From contig NZ_AUFN01000014.1 in assembly GCF_000426525.1 (NCBI RefSeq), positions 158,640-222,639 of the forward strand: a stretch of 64,000 nucleotides of DNA, read 5' to 3'. This stretch comes from Nocardioides alkalitolerans DSM 16699. Lineage in GTDB: Bacteria > Actinomycetota > Actinomycetes > Propionibacteriales > Nocardioidaceae. Below the pieces are notes generated by a model. The model made no database searches. It worked only from the letters and a program-made list of their open reading frames with translations, and was not told the DNA's origin. Within the stretch, counting starts at the first letter, position 1, and each line of letters begins with the position of its first letter. The translations under genes were made by a program, and so were the position numbers. This document shows, one piece after another, positions 8,318-16,692 of the stretch.

Positions 8318-9328
8318 TCATCGGAAGTGCGGCAGCACCTCGGTCTTGAACTTCTCCAGGGTGGCCAGCACCTGCTCCTGACCCAGCTCGTACCACTGCA
8401 TGCGCAGCACGATGTGGGTCAGGCCCTGCTGCTCGAGGTCCTTGAGCGCCGCCACGGCACCCGCGGGGTCCGTGAAGAGGTAGGACGCGTCGGCGACCTC
8501 CTCCGCGGCGGAGTCGGTCTGGAGGTGGCGGTAGGCCTCGCCCTGCTGGGGGGCGTTGTACGCGGCGTACTTCGCCGTGAGCGCCCCGCGGGCCGTGACG
8601 CCGATGTGGCGTGCGCGGTCGCGGTCGTCGTCGAGGACGAGCTCGCGCCGTACGACGAGCTCCGAGGTCGACTTGCCGAGACGCTCGCGCTCGGCGCGGT
8701 AGTGGCCCAGCACCTGCGCGAGCTTCTCCGGCGTGACGTGCGGCGGCACGATCCAGGCGTCGCCCAGCCGGGCCGCACGCTGGGCGCCCGTCTTGTGGGG
8801 ACCGGCCCCGATCCACACGGGCGGACCACCGGGCTGCACGGGGGCGAGGCTGATGCGCTGGTCCTTCACGCGGAAGTGCTCGCCGTCGAAGGTCGTGTCC
8901 TGCCCCGACCACAGCTGGCGGATGAGCGTGATGCTCTCCTCGTAGCGACCCACGCGGTCGCCCATGGGGATCCCGAACGACTCGAACTCGTTCTCGCGGT
9001 AGCCCATCCCGAAGCCGGCGACCGCGCGCCCACCGGTGAGGTGGTCGAGGGTGGCGAACTCCTCCGCCACCTCGACGGGGTGGCGCAGCGGCAGGATGAA
9101 CATGTTGGTGCCGAGGGTCATCTCACCGGCGTCCTGGGCGAGGGCCGAGAGCAGCGGCACCGGCTGCAGCGTCGGCATGCTGCCGAGGTAGTGCTGGAGC
9201 ACCCAGATCGAGGAGATGCCGGCGTCCGAGGCCGCCCTGACCTGCTCGCGCATCATCGAGATCCGTGAGGCCGGGACCACGCCCGGCGGGAAGTCGTTCA
9301 TGATGGCCAGGCCGAACTTGAGCGTCAT
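8318..9328 (-). CDS. LLM class (luciferase-like, probably F420-dependent) oxidoreductase
   Basis: TIM-barrel flavin or F420-dependent oxidoreductase of 336 aa, the normal size. Typical stretches are the N-terminal FGLAIMNDFPPG, the barrel segments MTLGTNMFILPLRHPVEVAEE and GRAVAGFGMGYRENEF, and the later PPVWIGAGPHKTGAQRA read in parts. In Actinobacteria most such proteins use F420, but cofactor choice cannot be proven from sequence. It may catalyse a reduction or monooxygenation step in the island. It lies 43 nt downstream of the nitronate-monooxygenase-like gene and probably belongs to the same transcript starting at 12640. Confidence 0.85.
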   Translation of the reverse strand: MTLKFGLAIMNDFPPGVVPASRISMMREQVRAASDAGISSIWVLQHYLGSMPTLQPVPLLSALAQDAGEMTLGTNMFILPLRHPVEVAEEFATLDHLTGGRAVAGFGMGYRENEFESFGIPMGDRVGRYEESITLIRQLWSGQDTTFDGEHFRVKDQRISLAPVQPGGPPVWIGAGPHKTGAQRAARLGDAWIVPPHVTPEKLAQVLGHYRAERERLGKSTSELVVRRELVLDDDRDRARHIGVTARGALTAKYAAYNAPQQGEAYRHLQTDSAAEEVADASYLFTDPAGAVAALKDLEQQGLTHIVLRMQWYELGQEQVLATLEKFKTEVLPHFR

Positions 9329-9371
9329 GCGGTCCTCCGGATCGAATCCATCCTATTGATGATCATGGACC

Positions 9372-10514
9372 CTAGGGGGCCGCGTCGGTCCCCGCAAGCG
9401 CTGCCGCCCGTCGCAGTGCGAACCCGCACCCCGCGACCATCTCCTCGACGATCGCGGCGGTGGGCCGCAGCTCGCGCAGCGAGCCCACGACCTGCCCCAC
9501 GAAGAAGGACTGGAGCGCGGTGGCGCCCGGGTCGCCGTCGGCCGCCGCCTCGTCCACCAGGGCGAAGGCGTCCTTGGCCAGCAGGAGCTGAAGCGGCATG
9601 CCGAGCGGCTCGGGCGCGCCGCTCCCCTCCCAGGCGTCGTGCCAGGCACTGCGCAGCTGGCGGGCGTGCTTGCCCGTCCGGGCGCGCGACCTGACGGTGT
9701 CGCCGCTGCCGGCGGCGAGCAGCTTGCGCTTGAGCGAGGCGGCGCTGATGTCCTCCTCGCTGCCGAGCCACACGGAGCCGCACCAGGCCCCGTCGGCCCC
9801 GAGCACGAGCGCGGCGGCCATCTGGGCGCCCGACGCGATGCCGCCCGCGGCGAGCACGGGTGCGCCCGCGGCGACGGCGACCACCTCGGGCGTCAGCACG
9901 GTCGTGGCGATGGTGCCCGTGTGGCCGCCGGCCTCGGTGCCCTGGGCGACCAGAAGGTCCACCCCGGCGTCGAGCTGCTTGACCGCGTGCCGCGCGCTGC
10001 CGACGAGCCCGGCCACCACCGCACCCGCGGCGTGACCCCGCTCGACGAGGCGCGCCGGGGCCGGTCCGAGCGCGTTGGCGACGAGAGCGACCCCGTGGTC
10101 GACGATCACGTCGAGCAGGCCGTCGACCCCGGTCGGCGCCAGCGCGCCCACGGTGCCGTCGGCGGCGCCGAGACCCGCCCGGTACCGGTCGGCGGAGAGT
10201 CCGTGCGCGGCCAGCAGGTCGGCGACGAAGGCGAGGTGCTCGGCGGGCACCTGGGCCCGGAGGCTGGCGACGAGGTCGTCGGGCATCCCCTCGACCGAGG
10301 TCGCCGGCACGAGCAGGTCGACGCCGTACGGCGCTCCCCCGCAGCGCTGCTCGATCCAGGTGAGCTGGGCGTCGAGCTCGTCGGGACCCCAGGCCGTGGC
10401 GGCCAGGACACCGAGGCCGCCGGCCCGCGAGACCTCGGCCACGACGCCCGGGGAGCGACTGAACCCGACCAGGGGGTGCCGGATGCCGAGGAGCTCGGTG
10501 AGGGCGGTGCGCAC
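9372..10514 (-). CDS. Nitronate monooxygenase family flavoprotein (NMO/2-nitropropane dioxygenase-like)
   Basis: FMN-dependent TIM-barrel protein, 380 aa. Class I NMO marks are present: an N-terminal LLGIRHPLVG, VAQGTEAGGHTG with the catalytic-type histidine, and the phosphate-binding LAAGGIASGAQMAAALVLGA. Many actinobacterial members work on other substrates, so true nitronate activity is unproven. The GTG at 10514 was chosen because it follows GGAGTGAGGGGA and lies 5 nt beyond the stop of the upstream acyl-CoA dehydrogenase gene. Its position between that dehydrogenase and the luciferase-like gene suggests a step in the same degradation route. Confidence 0.83.
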   Translation of the reverse strand: MRTALTELLGIRHPLVGFSRSPGVVAEVSRAGGLGVLAATAWGPDELDAQLTWIEQRCGGAPYGVDLLVPATSVEGMPDDLVASLRAQVPAEHLAFVADLLAAHGLSADRYRAGLGAADGTVGALAPTGVDGLLDVIVDHGVALVANALGPAPARLVERGHAAGAVVAGLVGSARHAVKQLDAGVDLLVAQGTEAGGHTGTIATTVLTPEVVAVAAGAPVLAAGGIASGAQMAAALVLGADGAWCGSVWLGSEEDISAASLKRKLLAAGSGDTVRSRARTGKHARQLRSAWHDAWEGSGAPEPLGMPLQLLLAKDAFALVDEAAADGDPGATALQSFFVGQVVGSLRELRPTAAIVEEMVAGCGFALRRAAALAGTDAAP

Positions 10515-10519
10515 TCCCC

Positions 10520-12640
10520 TCACTCCCTCGGGAGGCCGAGGCCCCGGGCGACGAGCCCCCGCTGGATGTCGTTCGTGCCGCCGCCGATCACGTACATCGG
10601 GGCCAGCCGGTGGGCCGCCTCGAAGCGTCCGGCGTCGAGCGCGCCCTCGGCACCGGCGGACAGCAGGGCCCCGGGCCCGAGCAGGTCGAGCGCCACGCGG
10701 CCCAGCTCCTCCGCGAGATCGCCGCCGAGGATCGCGGCGACCGGACCGGCGATCCGCGCGTCGCCGTCGCTCACGGCCTGGGTCGCGTCGAGCACCAGGG
10801 CGCGGGCCGCCTGGAGCCGCGCGGCGAGCCGGGCCAGCCGGTCGCGTCCGACGTCGTCCGGCGGGGGCGAGCCCGGGCGGCGCAGGAGCGCGACCAGCTC
10901 GTCGAGGTGCCGGCGCAGGGTGGCGACCACGCCGCCCATCACGACCCGCTCGGCGGCGAGGGCGTCGGCGACCACCGCCCACCCGCCGTGCACCTCGCCG
11001 ACCCGGGCGGCGTCCGGGACCCGCACGGCGTCGAGGAAGACCGTGCACGAGATCTCGCCCGAGAGCGCCACGTGCCGGTGCACCGTGATCCCGGGGCTGT
11101 CCATGGCCACGAGGAGGACCGTGATGCCGGCGTGGCGGGGCACGGCGTCGGGGTCCGTGCGGACGGCCAGCCAGACGTGCGTCGCGGTGTGGGCGCGCGT
11201 GGTCCAGACCTTCTGGCCGTCGACGACCCAGTCGTCGCCGTCGCGGACGGCCCTCGTGCGCAGCGACGCCAGGTCGGAGCCGGCCTCGGGCTCGGAGTAG
11301 CCGAGGCAGAAGGCCATGCGCCCCTCGCGCACGAGCGGGAGGAACGCGCCCTGCTGCGCGGGGGTGCCGTGCCGCAGGAGCGCGTGACCGATCAGCATGG
11401 TGGCGCTCATCGCCCGGTCCACGGGGCCGCCGGCGTACTTCATCTCCTCGTGCACGACCGCCTGCTCGACGGCCGTGGCCGCCCGGCCGCCGAGCCCGTC
11501 CGGCCAGCCGAGGGCGAAGAGCCCCGCGGCCGCGGCCTCCCCACGGACACCATCGGCGTCGTGCCCCGTCGGGTGCGCGGCGCAGACGGGGCGGGCGTGA
11601 CGCGCCAGGAGGTCGCGGACCTCGCGTCGCAGGGCCTCCGCCGCGGGGCCGAGGTCGAAGGCGGGCAGGGGACGGCCGGCGTCGACCAGCCGGGCGACGA
11701 CACCGCCCCCGAGGTCGGCCGAGGCGTCGTCGACGCCGGGCGAGCGCAGCAGGGTGAGGTCCGCGTGGACGCGCCGGAAGAGCCACGGCACCTCGTGCTC
11801 CTCGAAGTAGCCGACCGCGCCCAGCGTGTGCTGCGCGCCGGCGACCACGCCCGCAGCGCCGTCGCGCACGAGCCGCGCCGCCAGGGCCGCGACGTACGGA
11901 CCGTCGGGACGGCCGTCCGCGAGCAGCCGCCCGGCCCGCCCGACGAGGGACCGCGCCGCGGCGACCTCGACGTGGCACGAGGCCACGCGCTGCTGCACCG
12001 CTCCGAAGGCACCGACCGGACGGCCGAACTGACGACGGGTGCCGGCGTGGGCGACGGCGAGCTCGTGCGCCCCGGCCGCGGCCTCGAGGCACCGGACGGC
12101 GAGGGCGAGGCGCAGGACGGCGACCGCCTCCTCCGCCGCACCGTCGGCCAGGGGGTGGCGCTCGGCGGGGCCGAGCGTGAGGCGGTGCCAGGCGGGCACG
12201 GCGAGTCCCGGCGCCGCCCGCCGCCCACGGACGGCCCGCAGCCCCACCTCCGTCTCCCCCACCTCGAGCACGTGGGTGGCGTCACCCGCGCCCTCCAGAA
12301 GCACGTCGTCCGCGCCACCGACGACCACCAGCGGCCGCACCTCGCCGGCAGCGATCGCCGCCGCGAGACCGGGCAGCAGGCGCGCGGCGACGTACGCGTC
12401 GGCGATCGCGAACGGGCAGGCCCGACGCCCGAGCCGGGCGACGGCCGCGAGGAGGAAGTCGACCGCGTCGTGCTCGGCGAGCTCCAGCCACCCGTGCCGG
12501 ACGGCCACGGCCCGGACCGCGTCCAGGTCGCCCGTCGCCGCCGCGGTGGCGTCGCCCCAGACCGCGTCCAGGAGCGCGCCGACGGACCGCCCGAGCTCCG
12601 TGACCTCGCCCTGCCGACTTCCTGCACGAGTGTCGTTCAT
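10520..12640 (-). CDS. Tandem two-domain acyl-CoA dehydrogenase (FadE34-like architecture)
   Basis: FAD-dependent alpha,beta-dehydrogenation of an acyl-CoA. At 706 aa it is about twice the usual length and carries two acyl-CoA dehydrogenase halves in one chain. The N-terminal half (~1-350) is degenerate but keeps the helical core (AGTRRQFGRPVGAFGAVQQR). The C-terminal half (~360-706) has CLGYSEPEAGSDLASLRT, DGQKVWTT and the terminal GGGTNDIQRGLVARGLG. In mycobacterial sterol catabolism, FadE34 (ChsE3) has this tandem build, while FadE28/FadE29 are separate alpha2-beta2 subunits. This points to a bulky, perhaps ring-bearing acyl-CoA substrate (inference). Divergent from the tetR gene with a palindrome between them. 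Confidence 0.87.
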   Translation of the reverse strand: MNDTRAGSRQGEVTELGRSVGALLDAVWGDATAAATGDLDAVRAVAVRHGWLELAEHDAVDFLLAAVARLGRRACPFAIADAYVAARLLPGLAAAIAAGEVRPLVVVGGADDVLLEGAGDATHVLEVGETEVGLRAVRGRRAAPGLAVPAWHRLTLGPAERHPLADGAAEEAVAVLRLALAVRCLEAAAGAHELAVAHAGTRRQFGRPVGAFGAVQQRVASCHVEVAAARSLVGRAGRLLADGRPDGPYVAALAARLVRDGAAGVVAGAQHTLGAVGYFEEHEVPWLFRRVHADLTLLRSPGVDDASADLGGGVVARLVDAGRPLPAFDLGPAAEALRREVRDLLARHARPVCAAHPTGHDADGVRGEAAAAGLFALGWPDGLGGRAATAVEQAVVHEEMKYAGGPVDRAMSATMLIGHALLRHGTPAQQGAFLPLVREGRMAFCLGYSEPEAGSDLASLRTRAVRDGDDWVVDGQKVWTTRAHTATHVWLAVRTDPDAVPRHAGITVLLVAMDSPGITVHRHVALSGEISCTVFLDAVRVPDAARVGEVHGGWAVVADALAAERVVMGGVVATLRRHLDELVALLRRPGSPPPDDVGRDRLARLAARLQAARALVLDATQAVSDGDARIAGPVAAILGGDLAEELGRVALDLLGPGALLSAGAEGALDAGRFEAAHRLAPMYVIGGGTNDIQRGLVARGLGLPRE

Positions 12641-12650
12641 GAACCGATAG

Positions 12651-12667
12651 TGAACGGGTATCGTTCA
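12651..12667. promoter_or_regulatory. Palindromic operator, probable TetR binding site
   Basis: TGAACG-GGTAT-CGTTCA is a perfect 6-bp inverted repeat with a 5-nt centre in the 60-nt gap between the tandem acyl-CoA dehydrogenase and tetR genes. A related half-site pair (GTTCATGAAC) sits at the dehydrogenase start codon, 12635-12644. The layout fits autoregulation and repression of the divergent catabolic operon. Confidence 0.65.
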
Positions 12668-12700
12668 GGTAGTCAAGGTCCGTCGTCCCCAGGAGCATCG

Positions 12701-13312
12701 ATGCCCCGCCCCGTCCCCGTCCCCGAGCGCAGCGGACGCCCTCGCGACCCCGAGGTCGACCGCCGCGTGCTCGACGCCGCCGTCGACGTCTTCGCCCGGA
12801 CCGGCTGGGCCGGGTTCAGCATCGACGCCGTGGCCCGGGCGGCCAGCGTGGGCAAGGCGTCGATCTACCTGCGCTGGAGCGGCAAGGAGGCGCTGCTGAC
12901 CGAGGCGGTCGGGTCCGCCTTCGCGCCGATCAGCACGATCGACTCCGGGTCCGTGCGCGACGACCTCCTGGCCCTGGCCCACCTGCTCCTCGACCTGTAC
13001 GACGGCCCCACGGGCCTGGCCGCGCGCCGCATGGTGGTCGAGTCGGAGGCCACGCCGGGCCTCGCCGACCACTGGTCGGAGGTCCGGGCCGCCCAGGTGC
13101 GGGCCACCCGCGGCATCGTCCGCCGCGCGGTCCGTCGCGGCGAGCTGCCGGCCGGCACGTCGGTGACGCTGGTCGTCGACACCCTCTGCGGTGCCGCCAT
13201 GCTGCGGTCCGTCGCCGTACCGGCACACCTGCGCGACACCGCCGGGCGCGCCCGGTCGCGCTACGCGCGGGAGCTCGTCGACTTCGTGCTGGCGGCAGCG
13301 ACCCGGGGGTGA
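12701..13312 (+). CDS. TetR/AcrR family transcriptional regulator
   Basis: 203-aa repressor. The N-terminal helix-turn-helix (about residues 20-65) reads VLDAAVDVFARTGWAGFSI then ASVGKASIYLRWSGKEALL, a classic TetR DNA-binding domain. The remaining ~135 residues form the helical ligand and dimer domain. It is divergent from the tandem acyl-CoA dehydrogenase operon, and the operator-like palindrome at 12651-12667 lies between them, so it most likely represses that operon until an acyl-CoA or pathway intermediate binds. It ends 9 nt before the convergent membrane-protein gene. The ligand is not predictable. Confidence 0.9.
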   Translation: MPRPVPVPERSGRPRDPEVDRRVLDAAVDVFARTGWAGFSIDAVARAASVGKASIYLRWSGKEALLTEAVGSAFAPISTIDSGSVRDDLLALAHLLLDLYDGPTGLAARRMVVESEATPGLADHWSEVRAAQVRATRGIVRRAVRRGELPAGTSVTLVVDTLCGAAMLRSVAVPAHLRDTAGRARSRYARELVDFVLAAATRG

Positions 13313-13321
13313 CCGGGGGCG

Positions 13322-13888
13322 TCAGACCGTGCGCGCGCCCTTCCGTGCCCGCGTACGGCGGTAGCGCCGTACCACCGCTCGGGTCTCCACGACGAGATAG
13401 GGGACCCCGAAGAACGGCACCACGGCGTACAGGACCCTGGACACAGCGGGCGAGGAGTCGTCGGCGGCGAGCAACCCGAACACGAGCATCATCCCGACGA
13501 GGACCGTCAGCGACAGCACACGCCACCGGGTCGCGGAGCTCGGACGACCACCGAGGGGACTCCGCTCGTCCGCGGTCTCCGGAGGCAGGCCGAGGAACCC
13601 GTCCACGACGTCGAAGAGGTCGTCCAGGTTCCGGTGCTCGGGGCCCTTGGCGGCGAGGTTCGAGCTCATGGTGAGCCGCCCGGCGGCCCGGACGATCGCG
13701 CCGCCGGGCACCGGCACGACCTGGGCTGACACCGTCGCGCCCCACGACCAGGCCGAGATCTTGGTCCCGAAGAACACGCCGAGGTGCACGTCGTCACGAC
13801 CGCGGAACTTGGCCTCCTGGTGGACGGCTGCGACCAGCGCCTCGAAGACGCGATCGGGGTCCACCGGGAAGAAGCGCTCGTGCTGCAT
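13322..13888 (-). CDS. Hypothetical membrane protein with N-terminal soluble domain
   Basis: 188-aa protein not assigned to a family. The first ~110 residues look like a small folded domain of mixed strands and helices (MQHERFFPVDPDRVFEAL at the start, then a Val/Gly-rich sheet region), reminiscent of SRPBCC-like cytoplasmic domains (weak). Two hydrophobic helices follow at about 127-147 and 155-173, and a strongly basic C-terminus (RRYRRTRARKGAR) indicates an inside location. It stands alone, convergent with tetR and divergent from the glycosylase-like gene. The ATG at 13888 is the only convincing start before the divergent gene. Confidence 0.6.
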   Translation of the reverse strand: MQHERFFPVDPDRVFEALVAAVHQEAKFRGRDDVHLGVFFGTKISAWSWGATVSAQVVPVPGGAIVRAAGRLTMSSNLAAKGPEHRNLDDLFDVVDGFLGLPPETADERSPLGGRPSSATRWRVLSLTVLVGMMLVFGLLAADDSSPAVSRVLYAVVPFFGVPYLVVETRAVVRRYRRTRARKGARTV

Positions 13889-13960
13889 GCGCACCGACCC
13901 TAGGGCTCCCCGACCCCCGCCGTCCGGGAGTTGCGAGCACAGCACCGGCACACTGGCCCG

Positions 13961-14515
13961 ATGCACGACGACGAGCTGGTCGACCACCAGGCCCGCACGC
14001 AGTGGCAGGGCGCCACCGTCCTCACCCTCGCGAGCCTCTGGCCCGAGCGCCCGCGCGCGATGGTCGTCGGGCTCCACCCCGTGCCGTGCAGCGTCGAGGC
14101 CGGGCACTACTTCCAGGGTGCGGTCGGCCAGCGCCAGTTGCGACGCCTGACCGGGACGGGGCTCTTCGACGCCCCCGCCGACGACACCTTCTACGAGGCC
14201 GGTGCGCTCGCCGCCGGCGTCGGGTTCACCAACGTCGTGCCGCGCCCGGCCAGCGGCACGAACGCCGTGTCGCCCGACGAGATCACGCTCGGCCGCGAGG
14301 TCGTCACCCGTGAGCTCGCCGCGCGCGAGGTCCCCCTGGTCGTCTGCCTCACGCGGCTCCCGGTCCAGGCCCTCCTCGGCAGCCCGGGCACGCCGGGCTT
14401 CCAGCGTGGCACGGTCGCGGGCGCCCGGGTGTTCCGCATGCCCGGGCCCTTCACCGCGCTGGCCGACGTGGCGCCCGCGCTCGACGACCTCCGGGTCTGG
14501 CTGGCCGACGCCTAG
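13961..14515 (+). CDS. Uracil-DNA glycosylase family (Mug-like) protein
   Basis: 184-aa member of the mismatch-specific/uracil-DNA glycosylase fold. The N-terminal motif VVGLHPVPCSVEAGHYF corresponds to the family's GxNP active-site loop followed by the AGHYF segment, and FTNVVPRPASG matches the next conserved block. The position normally held by the catalytic Asn (GLNP/GINP) is His here, so activity could be altered or absent. The gene overlaps the stop of the convergent HAD gene by 4 nt. If active it would excise uracil or related lesions from DNA; if not, it may be a binding protein. Confidence 0.72.
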   Translation: MHDDELVDHQARTQWQGATVLTLASLWPERPRAMVVGLHPVPCSVEAGHYFQGAVGQRQLRRLTGTGLFDAPADDTFYEAGALAAGVGFTNVVPRPASGTNAVSPDEITLGREVVTRELAAREVPLVVCLTRLPVQALLGSPGTPGFQRGTVAGARVFRMPGPFTALADVAPALDDLRVWLADA

Positions 14516-15192
14516 GGCAGGTCCTGGCCCAGGGCGGCGACCACCGCGGCCAGGTCGGCGGCGTCGTGCACCTCGTGGGCCGGCTGCGGACCGTCCGGGT
14601 CCACCACGTGCCCGGGCCGCACCAGACGTACGGCGACGAGCCCCGCCTCGAGCGCGCCCCGCACGTCGCGGGCCGAGGCCGCCACGTGCACCAGCGGCTC
14701 GGGGGCCGCCTCGGCCCGGGCCGCCGCGTAGATCTCCGGGCTCGGCTTGAACGCCCCGAGCCGCTGCGAGCTGAGCACGAGCGAGGGGTCGACGAGCGCG
14801 TGGGCCCGGGTGGCCCGGGCGAGGTCGTCGTCGACGTTCGACAGCAGCCCGACCCGCGCGTGCCCGGCCACCGCGGCCACGGCGTCGGTGACGTCGGGCC
14901 ACAGCGGCCACTCCCCCACGCCGTCGTGCAGACGGTCCAGGTCGCCGGCGGCCAGCCGGGGCTCGAGGCCGAGCGCGTCGTACGTCGCGACCAGCGCGCT
15001 CCGCGACACCTCGCGGAACGTGGTCGGCGGCCGGGCGTCGCGCTGGGCGGCCTTGTTGCGGGCGTCCCAGGCGTCGTACAGCTCGGGCCCGGTCATGCCC
15101 CAGCCGCGCTCGGCCGCGATCTCGGCGAACGTGCGCGACGCCCCGGTGCGGGAGTCGGTGAGGGCGCTGAAGAGGTCGAAGGTGACGATCAC
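14512..15192 (-). CDS. HAD family hydrolase, haloacid dehalogenase type II-like
   Basis: 226-aa HAD protein. Motif I is VTFDLFSALTD with the nucleophile at Asp6, motif II is LLSNVDDDL, motif III lysine is in GAFKPSPEIY, and the last motif is HVAASARDVRGALEAG. This set and length match the L-2-haloacid dehalogenase branch, which removes halide from short 2-haloacids, though phosphatases share the fold. It starts 15 nt after the MatC-like carrier gene, so carrier and hydrolase are probably co-transcribed and act on the same small acid. Some standard residues of true dehalogenases (for example the GTL after motif I) are replaced, so substrate is open. Confidence 0.78.
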   Translation of the reverse strand: MIVTFDLFSALTDSRTGASRTFAEIAAERGWGMTGPELYDAWDARNKAAQRDARPPTTFREVSRSALVATYDALGLEPRLAAGDLDRLHDGVGEWPLWPDVTDAVAAVAGHARVGLLSNVDDDLARATRAHALVDPSLVLSSQRLGAFKPSPEIYAAARAEAAPEPLVHVAASARDVRGALEAGLVAVRLVRPGHVVDPDGPQPAHEVHDAADLAAVVAALGQDLP

Positions 15193-15207
15193 GGGAGTGT
15201 CCTCGGC

Positions 15208-16569
15208 TCAGGCGGTCGGCACGACGAGCACGGCCCAGGCCAGGAGCGGCGCGATCACCACGATCGACATGCCCCACTGCATGAGGCGCTTGAAGACGAG
15301 CTCGCGCTGGTCGGGCTCGGCGTTGGCGACCACCAGGGCACCGTTGGTGGAGAACGGGCTGCAGTCGACGACCGAGCTCGAGATGGCGAGGGCGGCGATG
15401 AGGCCGATGGCGCTGACCTGGTCGGTGAGCAGGAACGGCACGGCGAGCGGGATGAGCGCGCCGATGATGCCCGTGGTGGACGCGAACGCGGAGACCACGG
15501 CCCCGATGAGGCAGATGAGCAGCGCGGCGACGAGCGGCGCCCCGACGTCGGCGACGCCGTCGCCGAGCCAGTCGACGACACCCTGGTTCTGCAGCAGCGT
15601 CACGTAGGTGACGATGCCGCCGATGAGCAGGACTGTGCCCCAGCTGATCTTCTCGACCGCGCCCTTGGCCGAGGCCGGGAAGGCCAGCGTGAGGACGACC
15701 GCGATCGTCAGGGCGGTGAAGCCGACGTCGAGGTCGAAGCCGAGGGCACCGACCATGAGGGCGACGAGCCCCAGCAGCGTCACCGTGCGCTGGGTGTCGA
15801 GCCTCGTGACGTCGTCGCCCGACGTACCGGCCCCACCGACGGAGCGCTTGGCCTCGACGGCGGAGTGGGGTGTGCTGCGACCACCCTCGGTGCGGGTGGC
15901 GGTGAGCGACGCCTGCTCCGCCTCGGCGCCCATGGCGGCGACGGCCGCGTCCTCGCGACCGCGGGCGATGAGGGCGCGCCCGCCGAAGGCGACGTAGGTG
16001 ACGACGGCGATCGTGGTGGCGGCGAGGAAGGTGGAGAAGAAGAGGAAGGTCTGGCTGCCCGGCAGGTCGTTCGACTCGACGACGCCGTTGGTGATGGAGC
16101 CGAAGATGCCGATGGGCGAGAAGCTGCCGGCGGTGGCGCCCTGCACGACCATCATGCCCATCATCACGGGGTGGATCTGGTAGCGCACCGCGAAGCCCAT
16201 GGCCACCGGGGCCACGATCGCGACGGCCGCCGGGCTGACCGCGCCGATGGCCGTGACCAGCGCGCAGACGACGAACATCGCCCAGGGCACGAGGGCCACG
16301 CGGCCACCGACGGCGCGCACCGAGCCGTGCACGATCCAGTCGACGGTGCCGTTGTTCTTGGCCAGGGCGAAGAGGTAGGTGACCCCCACCAGGATGACGA
16401 ACAGGCCGCTGGGGAAGCCGGCGAGCACGTCGTCGGTCGTCGCGTCGTACACGGCGAGGCCCACGATGAACGACGCCACGAGCGCCAGCGCGCCCATGTT
16501 GACGCCGCGCACGGTGGCGACGAGGAAGACGATCACGAGGACCGCGAGCGAGATGATCTCGTGGGACAC
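15208..16569 (-). CDS. MatC-like dicarboxylate/malonate carrier (SLC13/IT-type permease)
   Basis: Polytopic permease of 453 aa with about 11-12 hydrophobic helices and a hydrophilic central loop (about 215-265, rich in Glu/Thr/Ser). The N-terminal half resembles the dicarboxylate carrier MatC domain (VNMGALALVASFIVG, GAVSPAAVAIVAPV), and the C-terminal half contains the hallmark repeat FASTTGIIGALIPLAVPF and SSSVVDCSPFSTNGAL. It probably imports a small dicarboxylate or related acid with a cation. It is the first gene of a two-gene operon with the HAD hydrolase and is divergent from a GntR regulator. A CRP-like palindrome lies 39 nt upstream of its start. Confidence 0.82.
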   Translation of the reverse strand: MSHEIISLAVLVIVFLVATVRGVNMGALALVASFIVGLAVYDATTDDVLAGFPSGLFVILVGVTYLFALAKNNGTVDWIVHGSVRAVGGRVALVPWAMFVVCALVTAIGAVSPAAVAIVAPVAMGFAVRYQIHPVMMGMMVVQGATAGSFSPIGIFGSITNGVVESNDLPGSQTFLFFSTFLAATTIAVVTYVAFGGRALIARGREDAAVAAMGAEAEQASLTATRTEGGRSTPHSAVEAKRSVGGAGTSGDDVTRLDTQRTVTLLGLVALMVGALGFDLDVGFTALTIAVVLTLAFPASAKGAVEKISWGTVLLIGGIVTYVTLLQNQGVVDWLGDGVADVGAPLVAALLICLIGAVVSAFASTTGIIGALIPLAVPFLLTDQVSAIGLIAALAISSSVVDCSPFSTNGALVVANAEPDQRELVFKRLMQWGMSIVVIAPLLAWAVLVVPTA

Positions 16570-16607
16570 GGCGGAGCCACCCTTGCTTGGTCGGTGAGGA
16601 CGGGTCA

Positions 16608-16621
16608 GTGACCTGGGTCAC
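16608..16621. promoter_or_regulatory. CRP/GlxR-like palindrome upstream of the MatC-like carrier
   Basis: GTGAC-CTGG-GTCAC, a perfect 5-bp inverted repeat with a 4-nt centre (GTGA-N6-TCAC core), lies in the divergent promoter between carrier and gntR. It has the same form as the sites at 2365-2378 and 21023-21036. A GntR site is an alternative reading. Confidence 0.5.
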
Positions 16622-16692
16622 CTGCAACGTCCCGCACTATGTCAGTGGCTAGGCCTCCTGACAACTGAACCACGACTGGCTACGATCGCGTC

